From positions 230,960 to 294,959 of the forward strand of contig DJRF01000010.1 in the NCBI GenBank assembly GCA_002437725.1: DNA of 64,000 bases. The letters are read 5' to 3'. Source of the stretch: Treponema sp. UBA6367 (GTDB lineage: Bacteria > Spirochaetota > Spirochaetia > Treponematales > Treponemataceae). Of the stretch, positions 8,651-17,706 are shown piece by piece; position 1 is the first letter of the stretch; each line of letters starts with the position of its first letter. Both the position numbers and the translations under genes were made by a program. Below the pieces are notes generated by a model. It was not told the DNA's origin. It saw only the letters and a program-made list of their open reading frames with translations, and did not search any database.

Positions 8651-9950
8651 GGATAAGAACCTTTTATCATCATTAAAGTGGATTTTTGCAGTTTCAAAGC
8701 GTTTTGCGTTGGTTGACAGAACAGGACGAACAGCAGTTACTTCAAAGCTTTCTACATTAGGAATTTGCTTTGGAGTAATGACTCTTATAACTGTAATGAG
8801 CGTTATGAACGGTTTTCAAATGAGTTTTGTAAAGTCTATAATTGAAATTTCTTCAAGCCATTTGCAAGTAAAATCTGTGCCGGAAGAAAAAAAGTTTGAT
8901 TTTTTGCAAGAATGTGAGCAAAATAGCGACATTTTGACCGTTTCTCCTTTTTACGAATCAAGAGGACTGATTGCCAGTAAAAGAAATTTTCAGGCGGCTG
9001 TTATTGTTCGTGGAGTTAATAAAGATATTTTAGATACAGACAAAGGGTTTGCAAAGGAATTAAAAATAATTAAAGGTTCATTCGATATTGAAAAAAATGA
9101 TTCAATAGTTTTAGGAATAGGTTTAGCGGATTCTCTTAACGTTACAGTTGGAAGTTCCGTTAATCTTCTAGCTATGAGCGGTTCAAAAGATGTAAGCCTT
9201 ATTTCTTACGATAGAAATTTTATTGTAACAGGAATTTTTGAAAGCGGTTCAATAGATGTAAATCAAGCTTATGCGTTTATAAATATTTCTGCTGCGCAAG
9301 AAAAATTTGGTTCTAATTTAGATTTAACTTATGGATTAAAACTAAAAAATTATAATGATGATTTTTCTGTAATTAGCAGCTTAAAAAAGGTTTTTCCAGA
9401 AATACAAATTGAATCGTGGCGGTCGTTTAATCGTTCCTTGTTTGGAGCCCTTAGAATTGAAAAAAATATTTTGTTTTTTCTTGTCTTTCTTATTTTTATA
9501 GTGGTTGGAACAAATATTTATAACGGTGTTCGCCGGCTTGTTTTTGAACGCAAGCAGGAAATTTCCATACTTTCGGCTTTAGGCGGTTCAAAGAACGAAA
9601 TAAAATCAATTTTTATAGCGAGAGGTTTTATTTCCGGTTTTACAGGAACTTTATTTGGGCTTGTGCTTGGTCTTTTAATTTGTGTAAATATGAGCAGCAT
9701 ATTTATGTTTATTTCTAATTTTATGTTCTATTCAGAGTATCTTTTTACACGAATTTTTTCGCCGCAGAATGCATCTTTTGTAAGGCAAAATCCAATGTAT
9801 CAGGTATTTGCCTCAATTCCAGCGCAGATAAACTTTTCAGAAGTAGTTTTAATCTGTGTGTTTGGAATATTAGCGCCTTTAATTGCTTCTTGGTGCGCAA
9901 GTCATAACGTTCTAAAAATGAATGTAACGGAGGTTCTTCACGATGAGTGA
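8643..9950 (+). CDS. lolC: LolC/LolE-type lipoprotein-releasing ABC permease
   Basis: Inner-membrane permease of the Lol system, which extracts lipoproteins from the inner membrane for outer-membrane sorting. The 435-residue protein has the MacB/FtsX architecture: a first membrane segment after ~40 residues (LGICFGVMTLITVMSVMNGF), a large periplasmic domain, and three C-terminal membrane segments. The conserved NGVRRLVFERKQEISILSALGG coupling region is at ~residue 295. It overlaps lolD by 8 bp, and a second related permease follows lolD, giving the C-D-E order of a heterodimeric transporter. Which permease should be called C and which E cannot be settled by reading; the assignment follows position. 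Confidence 0.88.
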   Translation: MNKDKNLLSSLKWIFAVSKRFALVDRTGRTAVTSKLSTLGICFGVMTLITVMSVMNGFQMSFVKSIIEISSSHLQVKSVPEEKKFDFLQECEQNSDILTVSPFYESRGLIASKRNFQAAVIVRGVNKDILDTDKGFAKELKIIKGSFDIEKNDSIVLGIGLADSLNVTVGSSVNLLAMSGSKDVSLISYDRNFIVTGIFESGSIDVNQAYAFINISAAQEKFGSNLDLTYGLKLKNYNDDFSVISSLKKVFPEIQIESWRSFNRSLFGALRIEKNILFFLVFLIFIVVGTNIYNGVRRLVFERKQEISILSALGGSKNEIKSIFIARGFISGFTGTLFGLVLGLLICVNMSSIFMFISNFMFYSEYLFTRIFSPQNASFVRQNPMYQVFASIPAQINFSEVVLICVFGILAPLIASWCASHNVLKMNVTEVLHDE

Positions 9951-10626
9951 GATTTTAAGAATAGAAAATCTTGAAAAGACTTTTTCTACAGATAGCGAAA
10001 AGCTTACAATTCTAAAAGATTTAAATCTTTGCGTAGGCGAAGGAAGTAAAACCGTTATAGTTGGCGAAAGCGGCAGCGGAAAAAGCACTCTTCTTAATAT
10101 AATTGGAAGCATAGATTCTGCGACAAAAGGAAAAATTTTTGCAGGAAAATGGGAAGTAACTTCTCTTTCTGAATCTGAGCAAAACGAATACAGAGCGAAT
10201 TTTGTAGGTCTTATATTTCAGTTCCATTACCTTTTAAAAGATTTTACTGCTCTTGAAAACGTTTATATGCCTGCTTTTATGGCTGGCGTACCTAAAAAAA
10301 TCGCTGAAGAAAAAGCTAAAAAACTGCTGCTTGATGTTGGCCTGAAAAATCGCCTAAACCATTTGCCAAGCCAGCTGAGCGGAGGAGAGCGCCAGCGAGT
10401 CGCTGTCGCAAGGGCTCTTATAAACGAACCTTCTCTTATTCTTGCAGATGAACCTACAGGCAGCCTTGATCCTGCAAATGCCCGTCTTATTGGAGATTTG
10501 CTTTTTTCAATTGCAGATAAATATCATAAAACTCTTATTCTAGTAACTCACGATAGAGCTTTAGCTTCTAAAGGTGATGCCTGCTACACAATTAAAGAAG
10601 GCAAATTAGAGAAGGTGAGGCAATGA
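9943..10626 (+). CDS. lolD: LolD-type lipoprotein-release ABC ATPase
   Basis: Cytoplasmic ATPase that powers the flanking permeases. The 227-residue protein has all ABC motifs: Walker A GESGSGKST, Q-loop at FQFHYLLKDFTALENV, signature LSGGERQRVAVARAL, Walker B LILADEPTGSLD, and the switch His in LVTHD. This FQ(F/D)HxLLxxFTALENV form is typical of the LolD/MacB subfamily. It overlaps both neighbouring permease genes (8 bp and 4 bp), so the three are translationally coupled. The treponemal envelope is rich in lipoproteins, and several are predicted in this window, which fits a full Lol exporter. Confidence 0.94.
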   Translation: MSEILRIENLEKTFSTDSEKLTILKDLNLCVGEGSKTVIVGESGSGKSTLLNIIGSIDSATKGKIFAGKWEVTSLSESEQNEYRANFVGLIFQFHYLLKDFTALENVYMPAFMAGVPKKIAEEKAKKLLLDVGLKNRLNHLPSQLSGGERQRVAVARALINEPSLILADEPTGSLDPANARLIGDLLFSIADKYHKTLILVTHDRALASKGDACYTIKEGKLEKVRQ

Positions 10627-11954
10627 CAATTTTCAGTTCACTGATGTTTTCGTTTAGGTTGCTTTTTCCTCGCTCTGAAAAAAAATCTTCTGCAAGAAGA
10701 AGTGTTATAGGTTCTATTATTTGCATAGGCCTTTGTGTAGTTCCGCTAGTTACAGTAATTTCTGTTGTGAATGGCATGATAAATGGAATGACGGAGAGGA
10801 TGATTGCTCTTTCTTCAAATCACCTTAGCGCAATTGTAAAAAGAAATGCTTCTGTTTCTAAAAGTCTTGAAAAATTAAATGGCTATGCAAATCGTTTTTT
10901 GCAAGTTGACGGAGTTGATGCCGTTTATCCCGCATTGGAATGTGACGCGATTGTAGCATCTAATTCCTACAGAACAGGGGCTGTTGTCCGCTCTTTTGAT
11001 GCAAGCATTTTTGAAATGAATCCTGATTATAAAAAGTACTTTAAAGTTGAGTCTGGGAAATTAAGTGATTTTAAAAATGGCGAAAAAACTGCCGTTATAG
11101 GAGAAAATCTTTCTAAAGTGCTAGGAATAAAGCCTGGTCAAAGGTTTAGCCTAATAACTGCAAGAACGCTAGAATCTGGAGCAATCGTTCCTAAAATGAC
11201 TGTTTTTAAGGTTGGAGCCGTAGTTTCTTGCGGTTATCAAGAATTAGATTCTCTTTGGGTTTTTATACCTTTAGACGTAGCTTATTCTGTAATACCATTA
11301 GAAAAGGCGGTGTTTTCTGTTCAAATACATACAGAGAATCCGTTTTCCACAAATCTTATAGCTATTCAGCAAGACTGTTCCAAAATAAGCGGCGGTCTTT
11401 CTAGAGTTTTTAACTGGATGAAGCTAAACGAATATCGTATGCAGTCATTTTCATCTACAAGGCTTTTGATTATGCTGATTATGATTTTAATTGCGCTTGT
11501 GGCAGTTGTAAATATTGCAAGCGCGCTTGTAATGCTAGTTATGGAACGACGCAACGAAATTGCAATTTTAAAAAGTGTCGGCGGCAGCGCAAAAGGAATA
11601 ACATTTTCTTTTCTTGTAGCAGGAGTTTGCTGCGGAATTGCAGGCGTTGTTATAGGAATGCCAATTGGAATCCTTTGTTCATTAAATGCTAATAAAATTG
11701 TAATTTTTATGGAAAAATTAATTAACCTTGCAGCAAAATTTATTTATATTTTAAAAGGAAACAGTGCGGATTCTTTTTATTCAATAAAATTAATGGATCC
11801 CGCATATTATCTTTCAGAAATTCCTATAGATATTCCATTTAATCAGCTGGCTTTAATTTCTGTAAGTGTAATTTTGTTGTCACTGTTAGTTTCCATTATT
11901 CCTGCCATAAAAGCAGGCAAGGAAAAACCTTTAGATATTCTTAGAAAATCGTAA
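10623..11954 (+). CDS. lolE: LolE/LolC-type lipoprotein-releasing ABC permease
   Basis: Second permease of the lipoprotein exporter. The 443-residue protein has a membrane segment at ~residues 30-55 (IGSIICIGLCVVPLVTVISVVNGM) followed by a periplasmic domain. Three C-terminal membrane segments begin at RLLIMLIMILIALVAVVNIASAL, with the MERRNEIAILKSVGGS coupling helix typical of FtsX-family permeases. It starts inside the lolD stop codon region (4-bp overlap) and is followed after 17 bp by mcsA. The RSARRSVIG segment just before the first membrane helix agrees with a cytoplasmic N-terminus. Confidence 0.88.
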   Translation: MTIFSSLMFSFRLLFPRSEKKSSARRSVIGSIICIGLCVVPLVTVISVVNGMINGMTERMIALSSNHLSAIVKRNASVSKSLEKLNGYANRFLQVDGVDAVYPALECDAIVASNSYRTGAVVRSFDASIFEMNPDYKKYFKVESGKLSDFKNGEKTAVIGENLSKVLGIKPGQRFSLITARTLESGAIVPKMTVFKVGAVVSCGYQELDSLWVFIPLDVAYSVIPLEKAVFSVQIHTENPFSTNLIAIQQDCSKISGGLSRVFNWMKLNEYRMQSFSSTRLLIMLIMILIALVAVVNIASALVMLVMERRNEIAILKSVGGSAKGITFSFLVAGVCCGIAGVVIGMPIGILCSLNANKIVIFMEKLINLAAKFIYILKGNSADSFYSIKLMDPAYYLSEIPIDIPFNQLALISVSVILLSLLVSIIPAIKAGKEKPLDILRKS

Positions 11955-11971
11955 AATTAGGAAAAACTATA

Positions 11972-12526
11972 ATGTTATGCGATATTTGTCATAAATCAGA
12001 AGGCGTAATTTTTGTGGAATCCATGACTCCTTACGGACCTAGAAAAATTACTTTGTGCAATGAATGTGCTTTGGCAAGAGGATTGAATCCCCCTATGCCT
12101 TCAAATCCAAAGCTTTTAGCAGGAATTTTTAAAGAAATTGATGAAATAAATGCTAAAAATAACCCAGAAGAAAAAAAACTCTGTCCAGTTTGTTCAAGAA
12201 GCCTTGCATTTATAAAAAGAACGGGAACCGCAGGTTGCCCTGAATGTTACAGTGTCTTTAAAGAACAAATAAAACAAAATATGAAGGAGCACGGCTTTCT
12301 AGAAAAATATACAGGTTCAATGCCAAAAAGACTTGCAGGATTTAGAAATTCTTTAACAGACAGAAGCGACTTGCAAAAAAAATTAGACGAAGCTATTGCT
12401 TCTGAAAATTACGAAAAAGCTGCCTTTTACCGCGATTGCATACGCTGTCTGGAAAAAGGTTTTGTAGCGAACGGAAACGGCTCAGATTCTGAAGAAGATT
12501 TCAGTGAGGGCAAAAATGAGCAGTGA
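11972..12526 (+). CDS. mcsA: McsA-like zinc-finger protein with UVR motif
   Basis: In Firmicutes McsA activates the protein-arginine kinase McsB and helps target proteins to ClpC. The 184-residue product has four Cys-x-x-Cys pairs (CDIC, CNEC, CPVC, CPEC) expected to bind two zincs, in the first ~90 residues. A C-terminal UVR motif (LQKKLDEAIASENYEKAAFYRDCIR) matches that of UvrB/UvrC and ClpC. Gene order mcsA-mcsB-clpC is as in Bacillus, but no CtsR repressor precedes it. Its end overlaps the start of mcsB. Because the downstream McsB has lost catalytic residues, McsA here may act as an adaptor rather than a kinase activator (inference). Confidence 0.88.
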   Translation: MLCDICHKSEGVIFVESMTPYGPRKITLCNECALARGLNPPMPSNPKLLAGIFKEIDEINAKNNPEEKKLCPVCSRSLAFIKRTGTAGCPECYSVFKEQIKQNMKEHGFLEKYTGSMPKRLAGFRNSLTDRSDLQKKLDEAIASENYEKAAFYRDCIRCLEKGFVANGNGSDSEEDFSEGKNEQ

Positions 12527-13619
12527 AACAATGTCCTTCCAGTGGTATTCAAAGAAAGGTCTTGAATCCGATGTAGTTATCTGTTCAAGGGTAAGATTTG
12601 CTAGAAATCTTGCAAGTTTCCCTTTTTCGCAATCGTGCTCTGATGACGATAAAAGACGCGTTCAGTCGCTGATTTTTGATGCTTTTTCAAAATTGCAAGA
12701 TGCTCAAAAGTTTTATTTAGCAGATATTTCTTCCGTAGAAGAAGAAAAACTTGCAATCTTGCAAGAGCGGGCATTTCTGAAAAGAATGAAATCTCTAAAT
12801 TCAAAATTTTCTACGGGTTTGATTTTTAAATCTGATGAAGATTTTTCTTGCAGCGTAAACTGTTGCGATCACCTTAGGTTTTCATTCTTTGATTCTGGAT
12901 TGTCCATTCGCAAATGTTTTGAGCAATGTAAAAAAATTGACAGCGAATTGCAAGATAATTTGCAGTTTGCTGCCGACTATGATTTTGGCTATCTTACTGC
13001 AAGTTTTACAGATGTGGGAAGCGGAATGAAACTGTCTGCGCTGATGCATCTTCCTTTTGCAGTTCGTTCTGGAAAAATGAACAATATAGTTCAGTTCTGC
13101 AAAGAAAAAAAACTAGGCATAAAACCTGCTTTTTTCATGGAAGAAAAATTAGCAGGCGCAGTTCCTGGTTGTTTTTTTATAATAGAAAACCTGCAGTCCC
13201 AGTCAGGCTCTGAAATTGACCAGTTAGCAGATTTTGAAAGCGCTTGCCGTTTTATTGCGGAATCAGAACGAAAGATTTTTGCAGATTTAGCCGAAAATAA
13301 AATAACCTTAATAAAAAATTCCATAATCAGAGCATATTCTCTTTCAAAAACAAGTTTGCTCGTTTCGTTTAGAGAAGCGTTGGATATGATTTCTGACTTT
13401 AGAATTGGATTAAAAATAGGATTTCTTTCTGGAATAACTGAAGAAAAATTAAATAAGCTGATGTACGATGTTCAAAAAAATTATATTTCGTACATGGCAA
13501 AAGTGTGTAGCTTTTCCTTTGAGCCAGACATCAAAAATGACTTTGACTTAAAAATGGACAGGCTTAGAGCAGTAATTTTACAAGAGTCACTTGAAAAACT
13601 TTCGTTGGGGAATTTATGA
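12516..13619 (+). CDS. mcsB: McsB-family protein, probably catalytically inactive
   Basis: Clear relative of the protein-arginine kinase McsB: ESDVVICSRVRFARNL at residues ~17-32 matches the family's ESDIVLSSRIRLARNF, and DVGSGMKLSALMHLP matches NVGTGLRASVMMHLP. Length (367) is normal. However, the NEEDH motif that carries the catalytic glutamate reads NCCDH (115-119), the SCPTN segment with the conserved Cys reads ASFTD (162-166), the Arg of RASVMMHLP is Lys172, and the GEGSEAVG loop is not recognisable. It is therefore probably a pseudokinase scaffold between McsA and ClpC. ATG 12516 has GAGGG at 12506-12510; a longer GTG start at 12504 is less likely. Overlaps clpC by 4 bp. Confidence 0.85.
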   Translation: MSSETMSFQWYSKKGLESDVVICSRVRFARNLASFPFSQSCSDDDKRRVQSLIFDAFSKLQDAQKFYLADISSVEEEKLAILQERAFLKRMKSLNSKFSTGLIFKSDEDFSCSVNCCDHLRFSFFDSGLSIRKCFEQCKKIDSELQDNLQFAADYDFGYLTASFTDVGSGMKLSALMHLPFAVRSGKMNNIVQFCKEKKLGIKPAFFMEEKLAGAVPGCFFIIENLQSQSGSEIDQLADFESACRFIAESERKIFADLAENKITLIKNSIIRAYSLSKTSLLVSFREALDMISDFRIGLKIGFLSGITEEKLNKLMYDVQKNYISYMAKVCSFSFEPDIKNDFDLKMDRLRAVILQESLEKLSLGNL

Positions 13620-16294
13620 AAAAATTTTCGCCTATAGCATCTCGGATTGTTTTTGCTTTGTGTCAGGATGAAGCAAAAAAAACTTGTTCAAATTATATAA
13701 ATCCAGAGCATATTCTTTTAGCTCTTATAAAAAAGTCGGAAGGTCTTGGCTATGAATTGCTAAAAAAATTGAACGTAAACATTAAAGATTTTCAACTAGA
13801 GCTGGAAAAGACAGTTGAAAATTCTTTGGAAGAGGAAAAAACTTCGCAAAATAAGATGATTATTCCGCACAGCAGGCGGATGACTGTATTTTTAAATATC
13901 GCAGATTTAGAAGCCATTTATTTAGAAAATTCTTACATAGGAACAGAGCATTTAGTTCTAGCCGCAATCCGAGAAAATGACAGTATTGCAGAAACTTTTC
14001 TTTCCGCTGCGGGAATTACTTTGGAAGCTGCTAGAGATTGTGTAAAGTCTTTGCAAAAAGAAAGCAAATCTTCCATACAAAAGAATAATGAAGGCAATTT
14101 TAAAGAAGATGCTATAAAAGAGTTTTTTAAATTAGATTCAAAAGCTGCAGATTTTATAAATTTTTTAAAAAATGAAGGCGAAGAGTCAAAAGATATTTCT
14201 TCTTCTGATAATTTGGATAAAGAAAGTAAAAATTTTGAAGAAAAATCAGATTCTTTTTTGTCAAACTTTAGCCGCGATATAACTTTGCTCGCAAAAAAAG
14301 GCCAAATTGATCCTGTAATAGGCCGTGAAAAAGAAATACAAAGGATAATTCAAATTTTAAGCCGCAGAACAAAAAACAATCCTGTTCTTATAGGCGAGCC
14401 AGGAGTGGGAAAAACCGCTGTGGTTGAAGGCTTGGCATTAAAAATTTCTAAAGGAAATGTTCCTTTTGGGCTTTTAAACAAAAAAATTCTTTCCCTGGAT
14501 TTAACTTCTGTTGTTGCAGGAACAAAATTGCGCGGCGAATTTGAAGAGCGCATGAAAAGAATTATCACCGAAGCAAAAGCTAATAAGAACGTTATTCTTT
14601 TTATAGACGAATTTCACAATCTTATAGGTGCTGGCGGACCTGAAGGGCAAATGGACGCTTCTAATATGCTAAAACCTGCTTTAAGCCGCGGAGAACTTCA
14701 GATAATTGGGGCTACAACTACAAAAGAATATTCTAGATATATTGAAAGAGACACAGCGTTGGAAAGGCGCTTCCAAAAAGTTTTAGTAGAAGAGCCTAGC
14801 GACGAAGAAACTGTTGAAATCTTGAAAGGAATAAAAAATCAATACGAAAAATTTCATAACGTAGTGTTTGAAGATAACGTTGTTGCCTCGATTGTAAAAC
14901 TAAGCCGCCGCTATCTTCCAGAACGTTTTTTACCAGATAAAGCTATAGATATTCTTGATGAAGCTGGCGCTCAAAAGAAGATTACAGAGGAAGAAAAGCC
15001 TGCCGAATTGCTTTCGCTTGAACAAAATATTTCAGAACTTACAGAAGAAAAAAAGCGTTTGGTTAAGCTGCAGGATTTTGAAACCGCCGCAGTTATTCGC
15101 GACGAGCTTATAGGTTTAAAAACGCAGCTAGAACAAAAACAAAAAGACTTTCAAAACTATTCTGCGCAAATTCTTAGGCATGTAACAGAACAAGATGTTT
15201 GTCAAATAATTTCTTCAATGACAGGAATTCCTGTTGCCCAGCTAGATGTTTCTGAGTCAGAACGCCTAATCAACCTGGAGCAAGAATTGCATAAGTCTGT
15301 TATTGGGCAAGAAGAAGCTATAAAAATAATTTCGGGAGCAGTCAGGCGCAGTCGCTCAGGAATTTCAAATCCTCGCCATCCAATTGGTTCATTTATTTTT
15401 CTTGGGCCTACTGGAGTCGGAAAAACGCAGCTTGCAAAATCTTTGGCAAAGTTTTTATTTGGAAACGAAGAGCAGCTTGTAAGAATTGATATGTCGGACT
15501 ACATGGAAAAGCATAACGCAAGCCGCCTAGTTGGCGCTCCTCCAGGATACATCGGTTACGAAAACGGAGGAATTCTTACAGAAAAAATCAGAAATCATCC
15601 GTATTCAGTTGTTCTTCTTGACGAAATTGAAAAGGCGCATCCAGATGTTTTTAATCTTTTGCTTCAAATCCTTGAAGAAGGTGAACTTGCAGATAATTCT
15701 GGTCATGTAGTAAATTTCCGCAATACGGTTATTATAATGACAAGCAATGCTGGTTCTAGGCAGATAACTTCAGCTGGAAAAATAGGTTTTAATTCTGCAG
15801 AAAACGCGCTTCTTCCTTATGAAGATATAAAAAACAATGCAGTCGCAGAGTTAAAAAAACTTTTAAGCCCTGAACTTATAAATAGAATTGACGACATAAT
15901 TGTGTTTAAGCCTTTGACTAAAGAGCAGATTGCGCAAATATTTGATATTCAGATAAAAGAACTGTGCGATAGGCTTGCAGAAAGAAAAATAACGCTTTTT
16001 GTAAATCCGAAGGCAAAAGAATATTTGATAGAAAATGGTTTTGATGCGGAAATGGGTGCAAGACCAATGCGAAGGCTTATTCAGCGTCAAATAGAAGACC
16101 CTGTGTCGATGCTTGTGCTAAAGTCTGCGCAAAAAGATTCTATTAAAATTGTTGTGGATTGCGAAAATAATTCGCTTAATGTAGACTTTGCTCAAGATGA
16201 TACTGAAAATCCTGAAAGCACAGTTTCTTTAATAAAAACAGAATATCAAGTTTTGCCAGAAGTAAAGCAAAAAATCGAAGTAGAGCAAAAATAA
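13616..16294 (+). CDS. clpC: ClpC-type AAA+ unfoldase
   Basis: Hexameric Hsp100 ATPase that unfolds substrates for the ClpP protease. The 892-residue protein has the double Clp-N repeat (~residues 5-145), a first AAA module with Walker A GEPGVGKT and arginine-rich TALERRFQKV, and a short middle coiled coil with a UVR motif (LQDFETAAVIRDELIGLK). A second AAA module follows, with GPTGVGKT and VVLLDEIEKAH. The short middle domain is the ClpC rather than ClpB type. A low-complexity linker of ~80 residues (150-230) between Clp-N and AAA-1 is longer than usual. It closes the mcsA-mcsB-clpC unit; avtA follows 14 bp later. Confidence 0.94.
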   Translation: MKKFSPIASRIVFALCQDEAKKTCSNYINPEHILLALIKKSEGLGYELLKKLNVNIKDFQLELEKTVENSLEEEKTSQNKMIIPHSRRMTVFLNIADLEAIYLENSYIGTEHLVLAAIRENDSIAETFLSAAGITLEAARDCVKSLQKESKSSIQKNNEGNFKEDAIKEFFKLDSKAADFINFLKNEGEESKDISSSDNLDKESKNFEEKSDSFLSNFSRDITLLAKKGQIDPVIGREKEIQRIIQILSRRTKNNPVLIGEPGVGKTAVVEGLALKISKGNVPFGLLNKKILSLDLTSVVAGTKLRGEFEERMKRIITEAKANKNVILFIDEFHNLIGAGGPEGQMDASNMLKPALSRGELQIIGATTTKEYSRYIERDTALERRFQKVLVEEPSDEETVEILKGIKNQYEKFHNVVFEDNVVASIVKLSRRYLPERFLPDKAIDILDEAGAQKKITEEEKPAELLSLEQNISELTEEKKRLVKLQDFETAAVIRDELIGLKTQLEQKQKDFQNYSAQILRHVTEQDVCQIISSMTGIPVAQLDVSESERLINLEQELHKSVIGQEEAIKIISGAVRRSRSGISNPRHPIGSFIFLGPTGVGKTQLAKSLAKFLFGNEEQLVRIDMSDYMEKHNASRLVGAPPGYIGYENGGILTEKIRNHPYSVVLLDEIEKAHPDVFNLLLQILEEGELADNSGHVVNFRNTVIIMTSNAGSRQITSAGKIGFNSAENALLPYEDIKNNAVAELKKLLSPELINRIDDIIVFKPLTKEQIAQIFDIQIKELCDRLAERKITLFVNPKAKEYLIENGFDAEMGARPMRRLIQRQIEDPVSMLVLKSAQKDSIKIVVDCENNSLNVDFAQDDTENPESTVSLIKTEYQVLPEVKQKIEVEQK

Positions 16295-16308
16295 CTACGA
16301 GGAATAAA

Positions 16309-17616
16309 ATGATAGATTTAAGTTTTTCAGATTTTGGAAAAAAGTTGTGCGGTCCATCTGGAATAAATGCTCTAATGGACGATTTAGGAAAGCCTCTTCC
16401 TAAAGGAATCCCCATAAGCCTTATGGGCGGAGGAAATCCTGCAAGAATTCCTGAAGTTGAATCGATGTATCGCTTGCAAATGCAAAAAATAATTGCAAAT
16501 GGCGATGACTTTGAAAATTTAATCGGAAAATACGATTCTCCGCAAGGAAAGACAGTATTTCTTTCTCAAGTTGCAGACTGCCTTTCTTCTAGGTACGGAT
16601 GGAGAATCGGTCCTGAAAACATTGCTGTTACAAACGGAAGCCAAAGCGCTTTTTTTTATCTGTTTAATATGTTCAGCGGAAGATTTTCTGATAACGGTTC
16701 TACTAAAATTAAAAAAATAGTTTTTCCTTTGGTTCCAGAATATGTAGGATATGCAGATCAGGGAATTGAACCAGAAACTTTTACAGGAATAAACGCCGGC
16801 TTTGAAAAGTTTGAAGACCGAACCTTTAAGTATCATATTGATTTTGAACACTTGGAAAACTATTTAAGTGCGACCGATGATACTGCTGCTCTTTGCGTTA
16901 CTAGGCCGACAAATCCTACTGGAAACGTTCTTACAGATAAAGAAATTAACCGCCTTTCTGATATTGCGCAAAAGTATAATATCCCTTTGTTTATAGACAA
17001 TGCTTACGGATTGCCATGGCCTAACATAATTTTTACAGATGAAGCGACTCCTTTTTGGAACGAGAATATAATTCTTTCTATGAGCCTTTCTAAAATTGGT
17101 CTTCCAGCTTTGCGTACAGGAATTATAATCGCCGATAAAAGAATTATAAATGCAATAGCAAAACTTAATGCAATCGCGGCTCTTGCAAGCGGCAGCATGG
17201 GGCAGGCTCTAGCAGGAAATCTTATAGCTTCTGGAACATTAATAGATATTGCAAGAACAAAAGTTAGGCCATTTTATGAAAATAAATCGAAAAAAACACA
17301 GGCTTTGATTCATAAATATTTTGCTGGCGGTGATTATTACATCCATAAAAGCGAAGGTTCAATCTTTCTTTGGCTTCTTATGGAAGACCTTGCCATTTCT
17401 ACAAAAGAGATGTATCAGATTCTAAAGGCTAAAGGCGTTTTTGTAATGCCAGGTGAATACTTTTTCTTTGGAAACCAAGGCTCTGACGAATTGCCTCCAG
17501 TTGAAGACCACCCTCATTATTCAAAATGCTTAAGATTGAACTATGCAGGCTCCGAAGCGGAAGTTGAATATGGAATAAAAACAATTTCTGAAGTTTACTT
17601 TCAAAACAGAAAATAA
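16309..17616 (+). CDS. avtA: Valine-pyruvate aminotransferase AvtA
   Basis: PLP-dependent class I/II aminotransferase exchanging amino groups between valine, alanine and their keto acids. The 435-residue protein follows the E. coli AvtA pattern closely: LMGGGNPARIPEVE, YDSPQGKTVFL, ENIAVTNGSQSAFFYLFNMFSG, TRPTNPTGNVLTDKE, the PLP-binding SLSKIGLPALRTG (Lys in SLSK), and the C-terminal LRLNYAGSEAEVEYGIKTISEV. It sits between clpC and an amino-acid ABC transporter; an inverted repeat with an internal tandem repeat separates it from the transporter. AvtA proteins can also act on alanine-pyruvate pairs, so the physiological substrate is not fixed. Confidence 0.95.
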   Translation: MIDLSFSDFGKKLCGPSGINALMDDLGKPLPKGIPISLMGGGNPARIPEVESMYRLQMQKIIANGDDFENLIGKYDSPQGKTVFLSQVADCLSSRYGWRIGPENIAVTNGSQSAFFYLFNMFSGRFSDNGSTKIKKIVFPLVPEYVGYADQGIEPETFTGINAGFEKFEDRTFKYHIDFEHLENYLSATDDTAALCVTRPTNPTGNVLTDKEINRLSDIAQKYNIPLFIDNAYGLPWPNIIFTDEATPFWNENIILSMSLSKIGLPALRTGIIIADKRIINAIAKLNAIAALASGSMGQALAGNLIASGTLIDIARTKVRPFYENKSKKTQALIHKYFAGGDYYIHKSEGSIFLWLLMEDLAISTKEMYQILKAKGVFVMPGEYFFFGNQGSDELPPVEDHPHYSKCLRLNYAGSEAEVEYGIKTISEVYFQNRK

Positions 17617-17626
17617 GATTAGCTCG

Positions 17627-17678
17627 ACTTTAGTCTTGCTATATTGTTTACAGCTATATTGTTTACATTGACTAAAGT
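17627..17678. repeat. Inverted repeat enclosing a 15-bp tandem repeat
   Basis: ACTTTAGTC at 17627-17635 and GACTAAAGT at 17670-17678 are perfect 9-bp inverted repeats. Between them lie two exact head-to-tail copies of GCTATATTGTTTACA (17638-17652 and 17653-17667). The right arm overlaps the -35 box of the predicted transporter promoter. It could be a regulator-binding region or a terminator for avtA with a large loop; reading cannot decide. Confidence 0.6.
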
Positions 17679-17696
17679 TTTCTAAAAACTTAAAAT
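17668..17696 (+). promoter_or_regulatory. Predicted sigma-70 promoter of the amino-acid transporter genes
   Basis: TTGACT at 17668-17673 and TAAAAT at 17691-17696 are separated by 17 bp. Expected transcription start is about 17702-17704, only a few bases before the ATG at 17707, and no ribosome-binding sequence precedes that ATG. The first permease may therefore be translated from a leaderless mRNA. Confidence 0.55.
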
Positions 17697-17706
17697 ATCG
17701 TGTTTT

